Shown: one piece after another, positions 15,653 to 23,906 of the stretch
Position numbering within the stretch: the first letter of the stretch is position 1
Layout: every line of letters starts with the position of its first letter
Program-made: the position numbers and the translations under genes
Notes under the pieces: generated by a model
What the model was told of the DNA's origin: nothing
The model's database searches: none
The model's input: the letters and a program-made list of their open reading frames with translations, nothing else
Assembly (NCBI GenBank): GCA_910588325.1
Contig: CAJUPP010000052.1
Coordinates: 1-26,925 of the forward strand
From: an uncultured Hungatella sp.
GTDB lineage: Bacteria > Bacillota > Clostridia > Lachnospirales > Lachnospiraceae
Direction of reading: 5' to 3'
DNA: 26,925 nt

Positions 15653-15877
15653 TTAGCAGCAGAAGCATCCGCTGCCTCCGCAGCAGCACAGAAGAATAAG
15701 AATCCAGATGATATCGCATCCGTTTCCAGTATTGCATCCGCAGTTGCCGCCTCCAAAGCATCCGAAGTTGTTTCCGCCACAGCAGCAAAGCAGAAGAATC
15801 AAAAAGATAATGTTGCACCCGCTGTTGCCTCCTGATGTACACTCACAACCACAATTTGTTGCCGCTAAATCACTCAT
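15653..15877 (-). CDS. Cysteine-rich small protein, spore-coat-like (74 residues, 17 Cys)
   Basis: Seventeen of 74 residues are cysteine and many of the rest glycine. Two copies of one module are visible: GC-N-IIFLILLLCCCGG followed by a Gly/Cys loop, then GC-D-IIWILILLCCCGG followed by GSGCFCC at the C-terminus. Each module joins a short hydrophobic segment to CCCGG. This is like the high-cysteine small proteins of spore-forming Clostridia, which are thought to be cross-linked in coat or exosporium layers. ATG 15877 is chosen because GGAGG lies 8 bases upstream; the open frame reaches a TTG at 15892 that has no site. A SigK-like promoter may lie at 15911-15937. A metal-binding role is an alternative. 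Confidence 0.8.
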   Translation of the reverse strand: MSDLAATNCGCECTSGGNSGCNIIFLILLLCCCGGNNFGCFGGGNCGCNTGNGCDIIWILILLCCCGGSGCFCC

Positions 15878-15910
15878 ATTATGTTCCTCCAAAGATTTTG
15901 TTTACACTCC

Positions 15911-15937
15911 ATCATATGAGTTTCTGCTTGCCACAGT
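15911..15937 (-). promoter_or_regulatory. Possible SigK-type sporulation promoter of the Cys-rich gene
   Basis: On the minus strand CATATGAT (15918-15911) fits the SigK -10 pattern CATAnnnT, with AC (15937-15936) 17 bases upstream at the -35 position. Such short motifs occur by chance, so this rests mainly on the coat-like product. Confidence 0.35.
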
Positions 15938-15948
15938 TTCCAAAAATT

Positions 15949-16818
15949 TCAAAATTTTTTCGATTGTAGATTTTTTTCAAAATGGGCGGTTTTAATGTCT
16001 TTTAACAGAGCGTAGGAGATCCGCAGGCCTCCCCGTCCGGTTCCCATATCAAAGTCCGGTTTGTTGGCGCCGTGAAAATCAGAGCCGCCAGATGGAAGGA
16101 GGCTGAATTTCTTCGCGATCTCCTTTAGCCTGGAACTTTGATATGGATTCTGGGAGGAGTGATATATTTCCAGACCTTTTAATCCCATATCTTTTAACTG
16201 GGAAACCAGGGTTTCAATCTGTGAATATCCCAGGTGGTACTGCATGGGGTGGGCCAGACAGGGAAAAGCCCCGGCCTGGCGTAAAAGCTCCATGGACTGA
16301 GCAGGAGTCACAACCTCTTTGCGATTGCAGTAGCGGCCGCCATATTGAAGATATTTGGTGAAGGCCTTGTCCATAGATGGGATATAGCCTTTTTCTGTCA
16401 GAACTCTGGCAAAATGAGCCCGGGTAATGACCGTATCCGGATTACCATGTCTTAAATCTTCCAGGGTGATATCGAATCCATCCTCCTGAAACCGGCTTAA
16501 CATGGTCTCATTTCTCATCTTGCGGATTTGTACCAGATGGTTTAGCCCTTCCTTTAAGGCAGGGCAGGCATCATCAATGTACAAGCCTAAGATATGAATT
16601 TCCGTGTCAGCATAAAAACAGGACAGTTCGATGCCGGGAATCAGTTCCAGGGGGGAATCGGCAGCAGCCCTCCTGGCTTCCGGGATGCCGCGGGTGGTAT
16701 CGTGATCAGTAAGGGCTATGGCTTTTAATTGTTTGGAAACAGCATAGGACACCACCTCTGAGGGAGACAAAGTGCCGTCAGATGCGTTGGAATGGACGTG
16801 TAAATCTACATAGTTCAT
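15949..16818 (-). CDS. PHP-domain phosphoesterase (RNase AM / nucleoside bisphosphatase type)
   Basis: This 289-residue protein is a stand-alone PHP metal-dependent phosphoesterase. Metal ligands are visible in order: DLHVHSNASDGT (His7, His9), ALTDHDTTRG, PGIELSC, HILGLYI, ITRAHFARVL, FPCLAHPMQY and GGSDFHG near the C-terminus. This set and length match the family including E. coli YciV (RNase AM), which removes 5'-end nucleotides from short RNA and hydrolyses 3',5'-nucleotide bisphosphates. The substrate here is inferred. ATG 16818 follows GGAGAA in the right place; the frame stays open to 16866 without a site. It is divergent from the VanW gene and sits upstream of the Cys-rich gene on the same strand. 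Confidence 0.88.
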   Translation of the reverse strand: MNYVDLHVHSNASDGTLSPSEVVSYAVSKQLKAIALTDHDTTRGIPEARRAAADSPLELIPGIELSCFYADTEIHILGLYIDDACPALKEGLNHLVQIRKMRNETMLSRFQEDGFDITLEDLRHGNPDTVITRAHFARVLTEKGYIPSMDKAFTKYLQYGGRYCNRKEVVTPAQSMELLRQAGAFPCLAHPMQYHLGYSQIETLVSQLKDMGLKGLEIYHSSQNPYQSSRLKEIAKKFSLLPSGGSDFHGANKPDFDMGTGRGGLRISYALLKDIKTAHFEKNLQSKKF

Positions 16819-16898
16819 GCTTTTTTCTCCATTTTGAAATAGTTTAGTAATAGTATAGTAACACATTCTGGAAAATTAGTAAAATGGGAAAAAACTGA

Positions 16899-16926
16899 TT
16901 CCATTTTGCGGAGATTATGGTATACT
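16899..16926 (+). promoter_or_regulatory. Extended -10 promoter of the VanW-domain gene
   Basis: TATACT (16921-16926) is preceded by TGG, an extended -10 element, with a weak TTCCAT (16899-16904) 16 bases upstream. Transcription would start near 16933, giving a leader of about 92 bases. Confidence 0.6.
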
Positions 16927-16935
16927 GATATAGTC

Positions 16936-16990
16936 GGTATGATCCTTTCTCCTGCATGAAACAGGAAGGCAAGTTTAGTTGGATCACACC
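16936..16990 (+). other. Structured leader of the VanW-domain gene
   Basis: GGTATGATCC (16936-16945) pairs with GGATCACACC (16981-16990) at 9 of 10 positions. It encloses a TCCTG/CAGGA hairpin (16950-16966). The arms begin just after the predicted transcription start and end about 35 bases before the ATG. I could not match it to a known riboswitch class. Confidence 0.4.
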
Positions 16991-17025
16991 GGATACAGTA
17001 CGAAGTGAGACAGGTGAGTGAGAAT

Positions 17026-18777
17026 ATGAGTACAACAAATCGTTCCGGCAATGGCAGGAATTCTTCTGGCCGCAGCGGCTATCAGTATGATCGGGGAAGG
17101 TCAAGACAGTCAACAACAAGATATACTTCTAATTATCAGGGTCAGAGAGCATATAGGAGCAGCACGACCTCGCATCATCGGAGAAAGAGACGGCGTACCC
17201 CCAATTATGGTATTATCGCAGCAGTGGGAGTGGTTTTGATGATCGTCATCGCAGCCACAGTGTACGGCCTGAAATCAGGAAAGCAGAGGGAGGCAGTGGT
17301 TACCACGGAGAATGAGACGACCACGGAGCCGGAGACTGAACTGGTGAAGGAGGTCACGGTAGATGGGATTACCATCACCGGAATGTCCAGGGAGGAAGCC
17401 AGACAGGAGATTTTGAAGAAATATACCTGGGGGATGAAGGTGCATTACCAGGATCAGGTTTATGAGGTGGCGAACCTTTTAGAGGGAAAATTAAATGATC
17501 TTTTAGAGGAGATCTACAAAGGAGAGCCTGATGAGAGGTATTTGCTGGATACTTCCGGTATGGAAGAGGCGGTTTATGCCCAGGTAGAGGAGATGAAGAA
17601 GCTTTGGAATAAATCGGCGAAGAACGGATCCATCTCCAGCTATGATGCAGCCAGTGATTCCTTTGTTTTCGAGGGAGAAGCAGTTGGCGTTGCCATTGAT
17701 GAGGAAAAATTGGCGTCAGAGATTCAGAATGCGTTGAGTTCCAAGAACTTTACAGCGGAGATTACGGCAACAGCCAGCCAGGTGCAGCCGGAGATCCCAA
17801 TATCCGTTGCCAAAGAAAAGTATAAGACCATAGGAAAATATACGACGAATACCACGGCTAACAGTAAAAGAAACACCAATGTCCGCCTGGCAGCAGAGGC
17901 ATTGAACGGAACCATCATTTATCCGGGACAGGAGATGTCTTTCAATGAGGTAGTGGGGCAGCGTACCGCAGAAAAAGGATATCAGGGTGCGGCAGCCTAC
18001 AGCGGCGGCGAAGTGGTGGAAGAGATCGGCGGAGGTGTGTGCCAGGTATCCACGACGCTTTACAATGCCGTGGTGCGGGCAGGCCTTAAGGTTTCGGTCC
18101 GCCGCTCCCACACCTTTGCTCCCTCCTATGTCACTCCCGGAATGGACGCCACTGTAAGCTGGGGCGGTCCTGAATTTAAGTTTATCAATACCTCCAGCGC
18201 AGCTATCGGAATCCGTGCGGCGTACAGTAATCAGACGGTGACCGTGTCTATTTACGGAATTCCGGTTTTGGAGGACGGGGTGACTCATGAACTGGAATCG
18301 AAAAAGATAGAGGATCTGGATCTTCCCGCTCCTACTTATGAGGAGGATCAGACCATTGCACCAGGTACGGAGGTAGTGAAGTCTAATGGAAGCCAGGGAA
18401 GCCGCTGGGAGACCAGGCTGATCGTCAAGAAAAACGGAGAGATTGTCAGCAATGAGGTGGATCATACGGTTACTTATAAGGGACATAATCCTGTCATAAG
18501 GCGTAATTCCTCCGATGTTATGGTAAATGAAAACGGAGAGACGATTGTTCCTACGGAATCTTCCGAATCCTCTGAAGCTTCTGTGGCAGAGACAACTGTG
18601 GCAACGGAGAATCCGACTCAGGCAAGCAGTCCCATTCCCCAGCAGACAGAGCCTTCGCCGGTTGGTCCTGGAGAAGGGCCGGGGAATGTACAGCCATCGG
18701 ACGAGGTTATGCCCATATGGCCGGGAAATCCGGGAGGGGATCAGTCCCAGTTAGCAGCTCCAAAGCCGGAAGATTAA
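17026..18777 (+). CDS. Membrane-anchored VanW/G5-like envelope protein
   Basis: The 583-residue protein has a basic, Arg/Ser/Gly-rich cytoplasmic N-terminus of about 60 residues, then one membrane segment (about 61-83, GIIAAVGVVLMIVIAATVYG), so most of it lies outside the cell. After a Thr/Glu-rich linker comes a peptidoglycan-binding_4-like region (VDGITITGMSREEA and the following 150 residues). The VanW domain follows at about 285-410, with YPGQEMSFNEVVG and GGGVCQVSTTLYNAV. Next is a G5-like strand region (IAPGTEVVKSNGSQG), then a Ser/Thr/Pro/Glu-rich tail. VanW proteins occur in vancomycin clusters but most are not resistance genes; their biochemical role is unsettled and a cell-wall link is inferred. 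ATG 17026 fits the AGGTGAG site 7 bases upstream better than GTG 17005. Confidence 0.9.
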   Translation: MSTTNRSGNGRNSSGRSGYQYDRGRSRQSTTRYTSNYQGQRAYRSSTTSHHRRKRRRTPNYGIIAAVGVVLMIVIAATVYGLKSGKQREAVVTTENETTTEPETELVKEVTVDGITITGMSREEARQEILKKYTWGMKVHYQDQVYEVANLLEGKLNDLLEEIYKGEPDERYLLDTSGMEEAVYAQVEEMKKLWNKSAKNGSISSYDAASDSFVFEGEAVGVAIDEEKLASEIQNALSSKNFTAEITATASQVQPEIPISVAKEKYKTIGKYTTNTTANSKRNTNVRLAAEALNGTIIYPGQEMSFNEVVGQRTAEKGYQGAAAYSGGEVVEEIGGGVCQVSTTLYNAVVRAGLKVSVRRSHTFAPSYVTPGMDATVSWGGPEFKFINTSSAAIGIRAAYSNQTVTVSIYGIPVLEDGVTHELESKKIEDLDLPAPTYEEDQTIAPGTEVVKSNGSQGSRWETRLIVKKNGEIVSNEVDHTVTYKGHNPVIRRNSSDVMVNENGETIVPTESSESSEASVAETTVATENPTQASSPIPQQTEPSPVGPGEGPGNVQPSDEVMPIWPGNPGGDQSQLAAPKPED

Positions 18778-18865
18778 TCGTTTGATTGTGGGATAAAGTA
18801 TGAACTGACAAAATGGCACAGGAAAAATTCATATAGGGATTGTTGTGAAGCAGGAGGGAAACAGG

Positions 18866-19777
18866 GTGAGCGAGAAATATCTGTGTATTGATGTGGGCGG
18901 AAGTTCCATTAAACATGCGGTTTTGGATGAAGCATTAAATATTTCATCCAGAGGAACCGTCAAAACGCCTTATGAAGGGCTGGAGTGTTATCTGAAGACT
19001 CTGGAGGAGATCTTTAAGCCTTTTGAGGGACAGGTTTCCGGCATTGCCATGTCGGTGCCGGGGGTAATTGACAGTCAGAACGGTATCTGTATCACCGGAG
19101 GAGCCCTGGAGGACTTTGTTAAGGAACTTCCGCTGGCCCGGGAGATGGAAAAGAGATGCCATGTACCGGTTACCTTGATGAACGATGCCAAGAGTGCGGC
19201 CCTTGCAGAAGCAGGATGGGGGGCGCTGACAGACTGTAAGGATGCGGTGGTGCTGGTGTTTGGCACCGGAGTGGGAGGCGCTCTCATAAAAGACGGAAAG
19301 GTACATATGGGAAAGCATTTTTCCGCAGGAGAGTTCAGCTGGATTATGATGAACCGGGAGTTTGATCAGATGGAGAATTCTTGGGCATGCCGCAGCGGAA
19401 ACCGCAGACTGGTAAGCCTGGCGGCATCTGTGAAAGGCGTGGACAAAGAGAGTATTACCAGCTTTGACGTGTTTCGATGGGCAGAAGAAGGAGATGAAGC
19501 TGCACTGTGGGCGCTGGATTTATTTACACGGGACATTGCCTACATGATTATCAATCTTCAGTCTGTCTATGACCCGGAATGTTTTGCCATTGGCGGAGGA
19601 ATCAGCAGACAGCCATTGTTTTTAGACACTATCAGGAAAAATTTAAACTACTATCATTCCCTCTGCCCCTTCCCGGTTCCAAAGCCTCAGGTAGTTGAAT
19701 GCAAATATCACAACGATTCCAATATGATTGGAGCGCTGAAATATTTTCTTGACAGAAGCCTTGTGCAATGTTCCTGA
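18866..19777 (+). CDS. ROK-family sugar kinase-like protein lacking the zinc motif
   Basis: This 303-residue protein has the actin-like ATPase fold of ROK proteins: the phosphate-1 loop CIDVGGSSIKHAVLD (7-21), the catalytic Asp107 in MNDAKSAALAE and the GTGVGGALI adenosine/phosphate segment near residue 133. A late AIGGGIS motif is also present. There is no N-terminal DNA-binding domain, so it is a kinase rather than a repressor. It lacks the usual ROK zinc site: the EIGHM His is replaced (AGEFSWI), and the CxCGxxGCxE cluster is absent with only one Cys in that region (WACRSGN). Glucose, N-acetylmannosamine or another sugar could be the substrate. GTG 18866 is the chosen start because AGGAGG (18852-18857) is 8 bases upstream. 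It lies 88 bases after the VanW gene on the same strand. Confidence 0.85.
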   Translation: MSEKYLCIDVGGSSIKHAVLDEALNISSRGTVKTPYEGLECYLKTLEEIFKPFEGQVSGIAMSVPGVIDSQNGICITGGALEDFVKELPLAREMEKRCHVPVTLMNDAKSAALAEAGWGALTDCKDAVVLVFGTGVGGALIKDGKVHMGKHFSAGEFSWIMMNREFDQMENSWACRSGNRRLVSLAASVKGVDKESITSFDVFRWAEEGDEAALWALDLFTRDIAYMIINLQSVYDPECFAIGGGISRQPLFLDTIRKNLNYYHSLCPFPVPKPQVVECKYHNDSNMIGALKYFLDRSLVQCS

Positions 19778-19862
19778 AAAGGGATTGCCTGTAACGGATC
19801 AGAGGTTATCAAAACTGTTACGATTGTTTTAAAAATAGTACGTGAATTTATTGAATTTTTCT

Positions 19863-19890
19863 TTGCAAAAACAGGAATTGTTGTTATAAT
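19863..19890 (+). promoter_or_regulatory. Promoter of the pyruvate:ferredoxin oxidoreductase gene
   Basis: A perfect -10 TATAAT (19885-19890) follows TTGCAA (19863-19868) at 16 bases (or TTTGCA at 17). Transcription would start near 19897, seven bases before a perfect hairpin. Confidence 0.75.
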
Positions 19891-19903
19891 AATAAATAGG
19901 TCA

Positions 19904-19927
19904 GTGCGTGTCATATCTGACACGCAC
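19904..19927 (+). promoter_or_regulatory. Perfect 10-bp palindrome at the start of the nifJ mRNA leader
   Basis: GTGCGTGTCA (19904-19913) and TGACACGCAC (19918-19927) are perfect complements with a 4-base TATC loop. No T-run follows, so it is not a terminator. At about +8 to +31 it could stabilise the 5' end of an abundant mRNA or be an operator that blocks transcription. It does not match the Rex consensus TTGTGA-n6-TCACAA. Confidence 0.6.
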
Positions 19928-19966
19928 TTCACTATGCAATATTCACATTTGTAGGAGGAAAATCAA

Positions 19967-22900
19967 ATGGCAAGAAAAATGAAAACCATGGATGGTAATC
20001 AGGCTGCTGCTCATGCTTCGTATGCATTTACCGAAGTAGCTGCCATGTACCCCATCACCCCATCCTCCGTTATGCCTGAGCATACGGACGAGTGGGCAAC
20101 GGAAGGAAGAAAGAACATCTTCGGACGCACTGTTCAGATTACGGAGATGCAGTCCGAGGCAGGCGCAGCAGGTGCTGTACACGGCTCCCTGGCAGCAGGT
20201 GCTCTTACCACTACCTACACCGCTTCACAGGGTCTGTTACTTATGATTCCCAACCTGTACAAGATTGCCGGCGAGCAGCTTCCAGGTGTTATCAATGTAT
20301 CTGCCCGTGCTTTGGCAAGCCATGCATTATCCATTTTCGGCGATCACTCTGACGTATACGCATGCCGTCAGACCGGCTGCGCTATGCTGTGTGAATCCAG
20401 CGTTCAGGAAGTTATGGACCTGACAGCAGTTGCACATCTGTCTGCAATCAAGGGCAAGGTTCCGTTTATCAATTTCTTTGACGGTTTCCGTACCTCCCAC
20501 GAGATTCAGAAGATTGAGGCCTGGGATTATGATGATTTGGCTGAGATGGCAGACTGGGATGCTATCGCTGCTTTCCGTCAGCATGCCCTGAATCCAAACC
20601 ATCCGTGTCAGAGAGGTTCCGCTCAGAACCCGGATATCTTCTTCCAGGCAAGAGAGGCCTGCAATCCCTATTATGATGCTCTGCCGGCAGTTGTGCAGGA
20701 GTATATGGACAAGGTTAACGCTAAGATCGGTACAGATTATAAGCTGTTCAACTATTATGGTGCAGAAGATGCAGAGCATGTGATTGTGGCTATGGGTTCT
20801 GTAAATGATACTATCGAAGAGACCATTGATTATATGGTAAAGACAAGCGGCGCAAAAGTGGGCGTTGTTAAGGTTCGTCTGTACCGTCCATTCTGTGCAC
20901 AGGCTCTCATCGATGCACTTCCGGATACTGTAAAGACGATTTCTGTTCTTGACAGAACCAAAGAGCCAGGTTCCCTTGGAGAACCTTTGTATCTGGATGT
21001 TGTTGCAGCTCTTAAGGGCAGCAAGTTTGACAGCGTTGAGATCCTTTCCGGCCGTTATGGTTTAGGTTCTAAAGATACCACGCCGGCTCAGATCGTTGCA
21101 GTATATGGAAACAGCGAGAAGAAGAGATTCACCATTGGCATCGAAGATGATGTAACGAATCTGTCTCTGACACTGGGTGCTCCTTTGGTAACCACCCCCG
21201 AGGGAACCACCAACTGTAAGTTCTGGGGTCTGGGCGCAGACGGTACTGTAGGCGCCAACAAGAACTCCATCAAGATTATCGGCGACAACACAGATATGTA
21301 TGCGCAGGCATATTTTGATTACGACTCCAAGAAATCCGGCGGCGTAACCATGTCCCACTTACGTTTCGGCCATAAGAAGATTAAATCCACCTACCTGATC
21401 CACAAGGCTAACTTCGTGGCATGCCATAATCCGGCATACGTGAGAAAGTACAACATGGTTCAGGAGCTGGTTGACGGCGGTACCTTCCTCTTGAACTGCT
21501 CCTGGAATGCAGAAGAGTTAGAGACACATCTTCCGGGACAGATGAAGAAATTCATTGCTGATCACAATATCAATCTGTATACCATTGACGGTGTGAAGAT
21601 CGGTATCGAGACTGGCATGGGTCCGACCCGAATCAACACGATTTTACAGTCCGCATTCTTCAAGCTGACCGGCATTATCCCGGAGGAGAAGGCTATTGAG
21701 CTGATGAAGGATGCCGCACAGAAGACCTATGGCCGCAAGGGCGAGGATGTGGTTAAGAAGAACTGGGCAGCTATCGACGCAGGCGCACAGGGCGCGGTAA
21801 AAGTAGAGATTCCAGACAGCTGGAAGAACTGCGAGGACGAAGGCCTTGACTACAAGGTAGTGACCGAGGGAAGAAAAGACGTTATCGACTTTGTCAACAA
21901 CGTACAGACCAAGGTAAGTGCTCAGGAGGGCAACACCCTGCCTGTATCCGCATTCAAAGATTATGTGGACGGCTCCACACCATCTGGCTCCTCCGCATTT
22001 GAGAAACGCGGTATTGCGGTAAATGTACCGGTTTGGAATCCTGACAACTGTATCCAGTGTAATTTCTGTTCCTACGTATGTCCTCACGCTGTTATCCGTC
22101 CGGTTGCCATGACCGAGGAAGAGGCAGCCAAGGCTCCGGAAGGAATGAAGATGCTGGCAATGACCGGCATGCCGCAGTACAAGTTTGCAATCTCCATCTC
22201 TGCACTTGACTGTACCGGCTGCGGTTCCTGTGCCAACGTATGTCCTGGCAAGAAGGGCGAGAAAGCTCTTACTATGGACAAGCTGGCGGATCACCTGGAT
22301 GAGCAGCCGATCTTTGACTTTGGCCAGACTGTACCTGTAAAAGAGGATGTGGTTGCCAAGTTTAAGGAGGCTACCGTAAAGGGAAGCCAGTTTAAGAAAC
22401 CCCTTCTTGAGTTCTCTGGCGCATGCGCAGGCTGCGGCGAGACTCCTTATGCAAAACTGATCACTCAGCTGTTTGGCGACAGAATGTATATCGCCAACGC
22501 AACAGGATGTTCCTCTATCTGGGGCAACTCCTCACCGTCCACACCTTACACTGTGAACGCCAAGGGTCAGGGTCCTGCATGGGATAACTCCCTGTTCGAG
22601 GACAACGCAGAGTTTGGTTTCGGTATGCTGTTGGCTCAGAACGCAATCCGCGATGAGCTGAAGGAGAAGGTTGAGACCGTAGCTGCTGACGACAGGGCAA
22701 GCGAAGAGGTGAAGGCTGCATGTAAAGAGTGGCTGGACAGCTTCGGTGTCGGTGCTGTCAACGGTGCTGCTACTGACAAGCTGGTTCAGGTTCTGGAAGG
22801 TATTGACTGCCCGACCTGCAAATATATTGTTGCCAACAAAGCATTCCTGGCCAAGAAGTCTCAGTGGATTTTCGGTGGCGACGGATGGGCTTATGATATC

Positions 22901-23506
22901 GGTTTCGGCGGCGTAGACCATGTACTGGCAAGCGGCAAGGATATCAATATCATGGTATTTGATACCGAGGTTTACTCCAATACCGGCGGACAGTCCTCCA
23001 AGGCTACCAAGACAGGTGCTGTGGCTCAGTTCGCTGCAGGCGGCAAAGAGACCAAGAAGAAAGACCTTGCAAGCATTGCAATGTCTTATGGATATGTATA
23101 TGTAGCTCAGATTTCCATGGGCGCTGATATGGCTCAGACGGTTAAGGCTATCGCCGAGGCAGAGGCTTATCCGGGACCATCCCTGATTCTGGCTTATGCT
23201 CCTTGTATCAACCACGGTATCAAGAAGGGCATGAGCAAGGCTCAGACTGAGGAGAAGCTGGCTGTTGAGACCGGTTACTGGAACAACTTCCGCTTCAATC
23301 CTGCTGCTGAGAACAAGTTCACTCTGGACAGCAAGGCTCCGAAGATGGAAGGATATCAGGATTTCTTAAAGGGCGAGGTTCGTTATGCGTCTCTGGCTAT
23401 GAAGAATCCGGAGAGAGCAGCGAAATTGTTTGCTAAGAATGAGCAAGAGGCTAAGGAGAGATATGAGTATCTGTCCAAGCTGGTGGCTCTGTATGGGAAT
23501 GAATAA
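19967..23506 (+). CDS. nifJ: Pyruvate:ferredoxin (flavodoxin) oxidoreductase
   Basis: It oxidises pyruvate and CoA to acetyl-CoA and CO2 and reduces ferredoxin, the central step of anaerobic pyruvate breakdown. The 1179-residue single chain is the full fused homodimeric type. The N-terminal domain carries YAFTEVAAMYPITPSS. A two-cluster ferredoxin domain lies at about 685-770 (CIQCNFCSYVCPHAVIRP and CTGCGSCANVCPGKKGEKAL). The C-terminal thiamine diphosphate domain carries CAGCGETPY (proximal cluster cysteines), ATGCSSIWG, GGDGWAYDIGFGG and DTEVYSNTGGQSS. AGGAGG lies 8 bases before ATG. It has its own promoter, a palindromic leader and a strong terminator, and codon choice suggests high expression. 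A rubredoxin gene lies downstream in convergent orientation. Confidence 0.98.
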   Translation: MARKMKTMDGNQAAAHASYAFTEVAAMYPITPSSVMPEHTDEWATEGRKNIFGRTVQITEMQSEAGAAGAVHGSLAAGALTTTYTASQGLLLMIPNLYKIAGEQLPGVINVSARALASHALSIFGDHSDVYACRQTGCAMLCESSVQEVMDLTAVAHLSAIKGKVPFINFFDGFRTSHEIQKIEAWDYDDLAEMADWDAIAAFRQHALNPNHPCQRGSAQNPDIFFQAREACNPYYDALPAVVQEYMDKVNAKIGTDYKLFNYYGAEDAEHVIVAMGSVNDTIEETIDYMVKTSGAKVGVVKVRLYRPFCAQALIDALPDTVKTISVLDRTKEPGSLGEPLYLDVVAALKGSKFDSVEILSGRYGLGSKDTTPAQIVAVYGNSEKKRFTIGIEDDVTNLSLTLGAPLVTTPEGTTNCKFWGLGADGTVGANKNSIKIIGDNTDMYAQAYFDYDSKKSGGVTMSHLRFGHKKIKSTYLIHKANFVACHNPAYVRKYNMVQELVDGGTFLLNCSWNAEELETHLPGQMKKFIADHNINLYTIDGVKIGIETGMGPTRINTILQSAFFKLTGIIPEEKAIELMKDAAQKTYGRKGEDVVKKNWAAIDAGAQGAVKVEIPDSWKNCEDEGLDYKVVTEGRKDVIDFVNNVQTKVSAQEGNTLPVSAFKDYVDGSTPSGSSAFEKRGIAVNVPVWNPDNCIQCNFCSYVCPHAVIRPVAMTEEEAAKAPEGMKMLAMTGMPQYKFAISISALDCTGCGSCANVCPGKKGEKALTMDKLADHLDEQPIFDFGQTVPVKEDVVAKFKEATVKGSQFKKPLLEFSGACAGCGETPYAKLITQLFGDRMYIANATGCSSIWGNSSPSTPYTVNAKGQGPAWDNSLFEDNAEFGFGMLLAQNAIRDELKEKVETVAADDRASEEVKAACKEWLDSFGVGAVNGAATDKLVQVLEGIDCPTCKYIVANKAFLAKKSQWIFGGDGWAYDIGFGGVDHVLASGKDINIMVFDTEVYSNTGGQSSKATKTGAVAQFAAGGKETKKKDLASIAMSYGYVYVAQISMGADMAQTVKAIAEAEAYPGPSLILAYAPCINHGIKKGMSKAQTEEKLAVETGYWNNFRFNPAAENKFTLDSKAPKMEGYQDFLKGEVRYASLAMKNPERAAKLFAKNEQEAKERYEYLSKLVALYGNE

Positions 23507-23542
23507 GATAGAACTGCAGTATTAAGATAAAGTAAGAAAAAG

Positions 23543-23588
23543 CGGCTGCTTCACCGAAAGGTTACTTACGGTGAGGCAGCCGTTTTTT
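23543..23588 (+). terminator. Strong intrinsic terminator after nifJ
   Basis: CGGCTGCTTCACCG (23543-23556) pairs over 14 positions with one G-T wobble to CGGTGAGGCAGCCG (23569-23582), followed by six Ts. An A-run precedes it, so it may also act on transcripts arriving from the convergent rubredoxin gene. Confidence 0.93.
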
Positions 23589-23647
23589 ACAAGTACGCTC
23601 TACAGCGAGAATCCTGTGTAGCGAAAAGCCTTAGTTCATCTGATATC

Positions 23648-23809
23648 TTATGACTCCGCTTTTGAAAATTGATCCTTTCCTACGAAGCATAAGGGACATT
23701 GGAAATCTTCCGGAACATCTTCCCATTTGGTGCCTGGGGCAATTCCGCCTTCCGGGTATCCCTGTTCTTCATCATATTCCCAACCGCATACATCGCATAC
23801 ATATTTCAT
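23648..23809 (-). CDS. Rubredoxin
   Basis: This 53-residue protein carries both rubredoxin cysteine pairs: YVCDVCGWEYD (Cys5, Cys8) and FQCPLCFVGKDQF (Cys38, Cys41), which bind a single iron. Between them are EEQGYPEGGIAPGTKWEDVPEDF, the normal spacing; the usual Gly after the last Cys is Phe. It is a low-molecular-weight electron carrier, often paired with rubrerythrin or NADH-rubredoxin reductase in oxygen or peroxide defence. Its partners are not in this window. AGGAGG sits 8 bases before the ATG. It has a strong promoter of its own at 23849-23877. It is convergent with nifJ, which also handles low-potential electrons, though co-regulation is not shown. Confidence 0.94.
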   Translation of the reverse strand: MKYVCDVCGWEYDEEQGYPEGGIAPGTKWEDVPEDFQCPLCFVGKDQFSKAES

Positions 23810-23848
23810 GATTTGTTCCTCCTTGAAGTTGATTAAGATATTAGAAAA

Positions 23849-23877
23849 ATTATACCATTAAGAAGTAGTTTCATCAA
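23849..23877 (-). promoter_or_regulatory. Promoter of the rubredoxin gene
   Basis: On the minus strand TTGATG (23877-23872) and TATAAT (23854-23849) are 17 bases apart, with TGG just before the -10 box. It lies in the gap between the LysR gene stop (23907) and the rubredoxin ATG (23809), so rubredoxin is probably transcribed independently. Confidence 0.75.
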
Positions 23878-23906
23878 GTCCCTTGTAAATTATGTATTTC
23901 ATTTTT

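Noticed and set aside
15568..15842. Other minus-strand frames over the Cys-rich gene
   Set aside because: Only the frame ending at 15653 has a ribosome binding site, a clear module duplication and a following terminator; the others are shifted readings.
17026..18777. VanW gene as a vancomycin resistance determinant
   Set aside because: No vanA/H/X/R/S genes are nearby, and VanW domains are common in Clostridia envelope proteins unrelated to resistance.
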